Shown here in pieces: positions 59,501 through 64,000 of a stretch of 64,000 bases of DNA; within the stretch, counting starts at the first letter, position 1; every line of letters begins with the position of its first letter. This DNA comes from Drosophila persimilis. Its lineage: Eukaryota > Arthropoda > Insecta > Diptera > Drosophilidae. The notes beneath the pieces are model-generated. The model saw only the letters and a list, made by a program, of their open reading frames with translations. It was not told where the DNA came from and ran no database searches. Position numbers and translations under genes: made by a program. Where the stretch lies: NCBI RefSeq assembly GCF_003286085.1, contig NW_020825288.1:24800001-24864000 (forward strand), read 5' to 3'.

Positions 59501-60784
59501 ATAAGCTTTTCATGCAAGTATGCCCCATAGATCCTCAATTGGATTTAAGTCCGGCCTCATTGCCGGCCACTTCATCAACGGTATCTTGTGGATGTCAAAA
59601 TAGCACATTGTAGCCCGGGCAACATGAATTGGCATTACTATTTGTGCAATGAAAACCTTACTCTCAGAAGAATAGATACACATATGCATAGTCCTGTAAC
59701 TAAAGATATCAGCATTGAAATCAAACTTTTTCCTCACCCATAAATTGAATAAAAAACAATGGTATTTTTCGAGTTTTAAAGAAATAAAAAATAATAAAAG
59801 ATGTGTTTATTAGCTATTTAGATATAATGCAATTAGAATTTGTTCTAAATCGTTTGTTTAAAGTTAATAGTAATGTGTATTAATAATTAAATTGCATTGC
59901 TGTTGTTGTTTTTTGTGGTTTTTGTGTTGTGTCTATAAATCTTGTGTAATTATTAAATATTGCTAATTAAAAACAAACTAAAAACATAATACACATAGGA
60001 AGCTACAAAATATGTTTCCATATACTAATGTCTAACACCTTTTTGCAATTGCTCAAGTGTAAGATCCCACATACGCGTAGAGATCCCAACCGGTGGCTAA
60101 GGCTAAGCACTTTAGAAGTGATACGTTCAACAAAGCATTGCTAATTTGTAATTGGGTTTTTTTTTTTGCTAAAGCTGCGCTAAATGCTTAAGTACAATAG
60201 ATTTTTGTGTAATTTAATTTGTGAATCCATTAATCCAACCATAAGCGAATCACTAAGTGCACTACTTAAATGGTAAAAAGGCGTTTCGAATTATTGCAAC
60301 AATTAATGTTCGTATTTGTAAAATTAACAACTAATGGCGGCGTTTTGTTTTGTTGGAGATTGGAAGGGGTTTTCAGACTAGCAACAAAAACTAATCAAAA
60401 GTATAGCACACGAAACTAAAATAATTGGAATGTAGATTAAACATAGTACACAGAACTTTGTGCAGATATTTTGTGTGTGTTGTAAAGTTGTAACAATAAT
60501 TATAATCATTGCTTTGAGAGATCCATCAAGTGTTATTTCGGAAAGTTAATTAGCTAAAGCAATGACTTCCAAGCACGCGGATGGATCATTGTAAATTTGT
60601 ATAGAATATGGTGTATAATTGTGATATCCATATGGAAGCGTTGTGCTCTCTCAACTCCATTATGCATTCAAGATATGTCCTGTCCGTCAATTGTTTGTTC
60701 CCAGAAAACATTGTTGTTGTTGAAAAAACGCTTAGAAAAATATGTATGTTTCGATGTGTGCTGCTGCTGCTGTGCTGTGGTGCT
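56513..60784. other. Intergenic region between Lgr3 and RASSF8
   Basis: No complete gene. It contains a Tc1 transposase remnant at 59510-59640 and the presumed RASSF8 3' UTR on the right; a minus-strand AATAAA (TTTATT on + at 59806-59811) is one candidate end. The Lgr3 promoter should lie at the left. A CAG-rich patch at 58950-58995 produces short spurious frames. Confidence 0.5.
59510..59640 (-). mobile_element. Tc1-family transposase remnant
   Basis: The minus strand encodes HVARATMCYFDIHKIPLMKW followed by PAMRPDLNPIEDLWGILA. The PDLNPIExLWG signature is the C-terminal catalytic part of Tc1-like DDE transposases, with the usual WPA(x)SPDLNPIE context. Only about 40 residues remain, upstream sequence is unrelated, and no terminal repeats were seen. 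A decayed fragment, not an active element. Confidence 0.8.
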
Positions 60785-62942
60785 TCAGACCCAAACGCCG
60801 TGCGGATTTTTACTAGTCGGTACTGCCGTTTCCAGCTGCCGCGGGGAGCCAATGATTCGACGACTGCTGCCCTGCTTGTTGGCTTGTCCCTCGAGCAGAT
60901 GTTTGATCTCCTCTGTGGTGGTCAAAGTCGTCAGACTCTGCAGATTCACCTCCTTCATCTCGTTGACCAGCTGCTCCACCTGCCGCTTTTTCTCGGCAAT
61001 GGCATGCTCGATCATCAGCAGCTCCTTCTTCAGGTTATCCGCCGTCTTGTTCGAGGTGTCTGTGTTGTGCAATGCCTGATCAATTTCGCTCTGTATCCGT
61101 TCCATTTCCATCAGGAAATCACGCTCCACCGTTTGCCTAGCCGCCACAAATGCAAATGTTAGATGACAAATACGAATAAAGGACCCATCCATGTACTCAC
61201 CGATTGTTCTGCTGCTGCTGTTGCTGCTCCAGCTCTATGTCATCCATCAGCAGGCGCATTTTGTTCTTACACTGCAGCAGCTCTGTCTCACAGTTGGCCA
61301 ATTTGGAGCGCAGCAAGGCGATTTCCGACTTGAGGGTCTTCTCCTGCTGCTTGACCAATTCATTTTCCTCCTCCACATATTGTAATGTCTGCAGCTGTTC
61401 GCTGCCCTGACGAAAGGTCTGATCGGCCTTGGATATTTCCCTCGAGATGGCCTCCAGCTCATGGGCATGATCACGCTCTTTGCTCTCCAAATAAACGATT
61501 TCCGTATCAAACTGTTGACAGAGAAAAGACATTTTAGTTGAAATTTATATGTACATATATAATATGTTTGGTTGTACCTTTTGTAATTCCATTTGCTGTG
61601 CTGTGATTTTCTCTCTCTGAAATTTTATCAACTGCAAAAGATCGTTATATTGCGTGGCTTGGAACATCATTGTTTCGCCCTCCTCCATGGATACACTGCC
61701 ACTGTTATTGTTGTTGTTATTGTGTTGATCGTAGTCGCTGTGAAAGGGATTCGTTGAGGAGGAGGCATTGGATATGGTATCGGCATTGCTGCGTTGGTTC
61801 TGGCACATGGGACTGTTCCTGGGTGGCGGTGGATCACGATACGGTGGCGGCACCAGAGCTCCATTTGCCGATATCGTTGGTATTTGAGTAGTTTGTTTAT
61901 AAAGCTCGGGTGAGTTGTTATTGTTAATATTGTTATTGTTGTTATTATTGTAGTACATTTCATTGGGGCTGGCGCGCCGCAGTTCGTTGCTCGATTTGCT
62001 TAGCTGGCTATAAATATGCTGATTGCTGCTGTTGTTGTTGTACAAATCATTATAGCCATTGTTGGCCACGGCAGCCCGATTGGAGACAGTGCTGCTGCTC
62101 ATTTCCAGGGGATTCGACAAGGATTTCTCATGCTTAGGCACTATGGGTGCAATGTTATCCAGCAGCGGCGGCGCCACTTGCTCCTTGGCTGCTTGCGGTG
62201 GCGATGGCGAAGGCGTTGCTACCGGTGTGATAATGTGATTCACGGGATTCGGTGGCTGCTGCTGGGGTATGCCCTTGACTATCCCAATGTTGTCAAACTG
62301 CTTGGCATCGTAACCCCTGTGGGAAAAAGAGTAAATTATTGTTATTTCATTAAGAGTATCATAAAAAAAGAAACGCACCCAAAACTCTTTTTCAATTCCT
62401 TTGTCCGGTAGCTGAGTTCCACATTCGATTTTTGTTTTAGCAAGGTCGGTGCTGCCTTCCCGCTGCTGTTGCTATTGCTATTGTTTGGACCCAGCGGTTT
62501 TTTCGTTGTCATCACAGCATAATTGTTGTTGTTGCTGTTGCTCTGCTGCTGCGTATTCGTTGGCTGCTGCTGAGCTTTATTCTCCGAACGCTGCAGTATA
62601 AATTGCACATCATTTGCATACTCGCCCCATTTGAGTAGCAGCTTCATGGGATTCTCATTGGGAGCCAGGTGTCTTTCATTATTGCGCCATCGTTCGATCA
62701 GCGTGAAGCGCCCCACCTTACCCGTGGCATGGGCCAAGGCAAACACCACATCCTATGCCATACACAAACACAGAAGACATGGATAGATAGATACATTATT
62801 AACAACAAAATACCAATAAGTGGTGGCCAACGAAATAGCTTGCAATTAGCCAGCCAGCAGCACTACATACCTGACACGTAGTATTCACCGTCACGCCACA
62901 CACAATCCGCTGGATGCCCTCAACCCAGACTTTCAGCTCCAT
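60785..62942 (-). CDS. RASSF8: Ras-association domain protein RASSF8 (RASSF7/8 group)
   Basis: N-terminal RASSF protein; the fly protein acts with ASPP at adherens junctions to restrain Src and tissue growth. Exons 62942-62871, 62752-62379, 62316-61578, 61511-61201 and 61136-60785 join in phase, 615 residues. The RA domain is at the start ([18 protein letters not shown], then [32 protein letters not shown] and [14 protein letters not shown]). A long Asn/Gln/Pro/Ser-rich linker follows, then a coiled coil of about 250 residues ([15 protein letters not shown] through [14 protein letters not shown] to [17 protein letters not shown]), matching RASSF7/8. An upstream in-frame ATG at 63059 adds a basic stretch but MELKVW is the family start. 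Poly-Asn and poly-Gln tracts are translated microsatellites and probably variable. Confidence 0.93.
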
Positions 62943-64000
62943 TCTGGCAACTGATTGTGTTGTCTTTTTCGCCGGAACGATTATTTCTGTTCGCCGTTTC
63001 TTGATTGCCGTTGCCGTCGCTACCAGAAAATTGCTTTCCAGAGAGTGCCGCCGCTCCAACTGGCAGACAGACAGACAGACTGACGGGGGCTGCTGCTGGC
63101 TAGGAGGTGGACTGCTTGCCTGCTAATGATTCCGGGGAGCCGTTGATGCCTGACTGACGTTCGACGTTCTGCTGTCGCGTACCCAGCCAACCGTGTGTGG
63201 TGCACCCAAATAGGGGGTGGAGCTGCCTTTCCACTTTTCCCTGTGCTCGTTGCACGTTCTCTCTCTCCCTCTGGTTTGTTCCCTTTCTTTTGCTTTATGG
63301 CGACTTTTCCGATCGCTGCTACTGTCTCTGATTTACTTGCACTTATTTACAACACCAACAACTGGTTTGTTTTCTGTGTATGCATATGTGTGCAATGTGC
63401 ATGCGTGTATGTGCGCTGGAAAAATTCTGATTCACTTTTTTAGAAATCTGTTTTTTGGTAGTATTATCTCTTCCGTCAATGCATCTCCGCTTTTATTCAC
63501 TTGCTCGCGTGCCCTAGTCGCAATTGTTAGGTAAATTTTGTTTTTTATGCATTTCTTTAACGAAAAAAAAAGTAAAAACAAACGCACGCATTGTTGTTGG
63601 CATGCAATTTGGAAACCGATTTCAGCAACTCTTAATAATATTTGTCATTTTGAGACTGCAGGCCGTACGTTCAAGTCCGCCCTCCGTTAATTTGTAACAT
63701 TAAAAATTAGTGAAATCTATTTCTTGTTTTCGTCGACGACGCGCTGTTCTTTCCATTTCTAAAAATTTTACATTTTGCTCAATGTATTACACGGTAACTA
63801 CACAGTTGCTACGTATAAACAAATTTTCTGAATAAAAGAGGGTATGGACAACAGGCAAAACGGCCCAGATATGAATTGCATGCAAGCTAAAATCCACACC
63901 TTTTGCCTAATATACCTTGAAAACCAACATTTTGTCTTCAAGGCATATTGTCCTCACATGGCGAGGTGAGGTGAGCCCGCTCTCCCGAATCATTTTATCG
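62943..64000 (-). other. RASSF8 5' region; nothing else recognised
   Basis: Upstream of the RASSF8 ATG: a short GACA run at 63063-63080, CA/GT-rich sequence near 63380-63415 and AT-rich DNA to the window edge. It probably contains the 5' UTR and promoter. No gene on the + strand is supported. Confidence 0.45.

Noticed and set aside
63670-63700. GTTCAAGTCC, a second B-box-like word
   Set aside because: Stem pairing fails at four of five positions; no tRNA structure.

Overview
The window is eukaryotic, with spliced genes whose short introns (mostly 58-100 bp) carry GT..AG ends, AT-rich intergenic DNA, many short tandem repeats and a DINE-1/INE-1-like Helentron end. The proteins are those of a Drosophila. 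Lipophorin receptor, Lgr3, cardiolipin synthase, RpL27, Idh3g, the S-adenosylmethionine carrier and RASSF8 all belong, from memory, to chromosome arm 3R of D. melanogaster (Muller element E). I infer a non-melanogaster Drosophila, possibly of the obscura group; the species is not proven by the sequence.

Layout. 1-16.8 kb, + strand: the 3' two thirds of a lipophorin receptor (LDL-receptor family) gene, with LDLa repeats, EGF modules, a six-bladed YWTD propeller, one membrane helix and an NPxY tail with two alternative 3' ends. 16.8-29.3 kb: a long stretch in which I see no gene. 29.3-33.2 kb: a mosaic of pieces of three unrelated genes, namely an antisense ALiX fragment with a frameshift, a 3'-truncated YEATS-domain gene (D12/YEATS2-like) and a XPG/mus201-like gene lacking both ends. 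The last two meet tail to tail, and each reads into the antisense of the other. 33.5-43.3 kb: a compact housekeeping block with cardiolipin synthase, an intronless thioredoxin-like (TXNDC9/PhLP3-type) gene, RpL27, Idh3g (-), the SAM carrier, a small membrane protein (-) and a ZAD/C2H2 zinc-finger gene broken by a one-base frameshift. 43.6-56.4 kb, - strand: Lgr3, the relaxin-family receptor for Dilp8, in eight exons with a DINE-like element in its last intron. 56.4-60.8 kb: intergenic, with a Tc1-family transposase remnant. 60.8-62.9 kb, - strand: RASSF8.

How the genes relate. CLS, Idh3g and the SAM carrier all serve mitochondria, and the last two are transcribed divergently from about 0.3 kb of shared upstream DNA. 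RpL27 has the pyrimidine-rich start and 5'-UTR intron expected of a fly ribosomal protein gene. The least ordinary part is the 29.3-33.2 kb mosaic: pieces of three genes assembled in a few kilobases, two of them still carrying introns and long open frames. This points to DNA-level duplication with internal deletion, recent enough to keep the frames open or kept open by selection.
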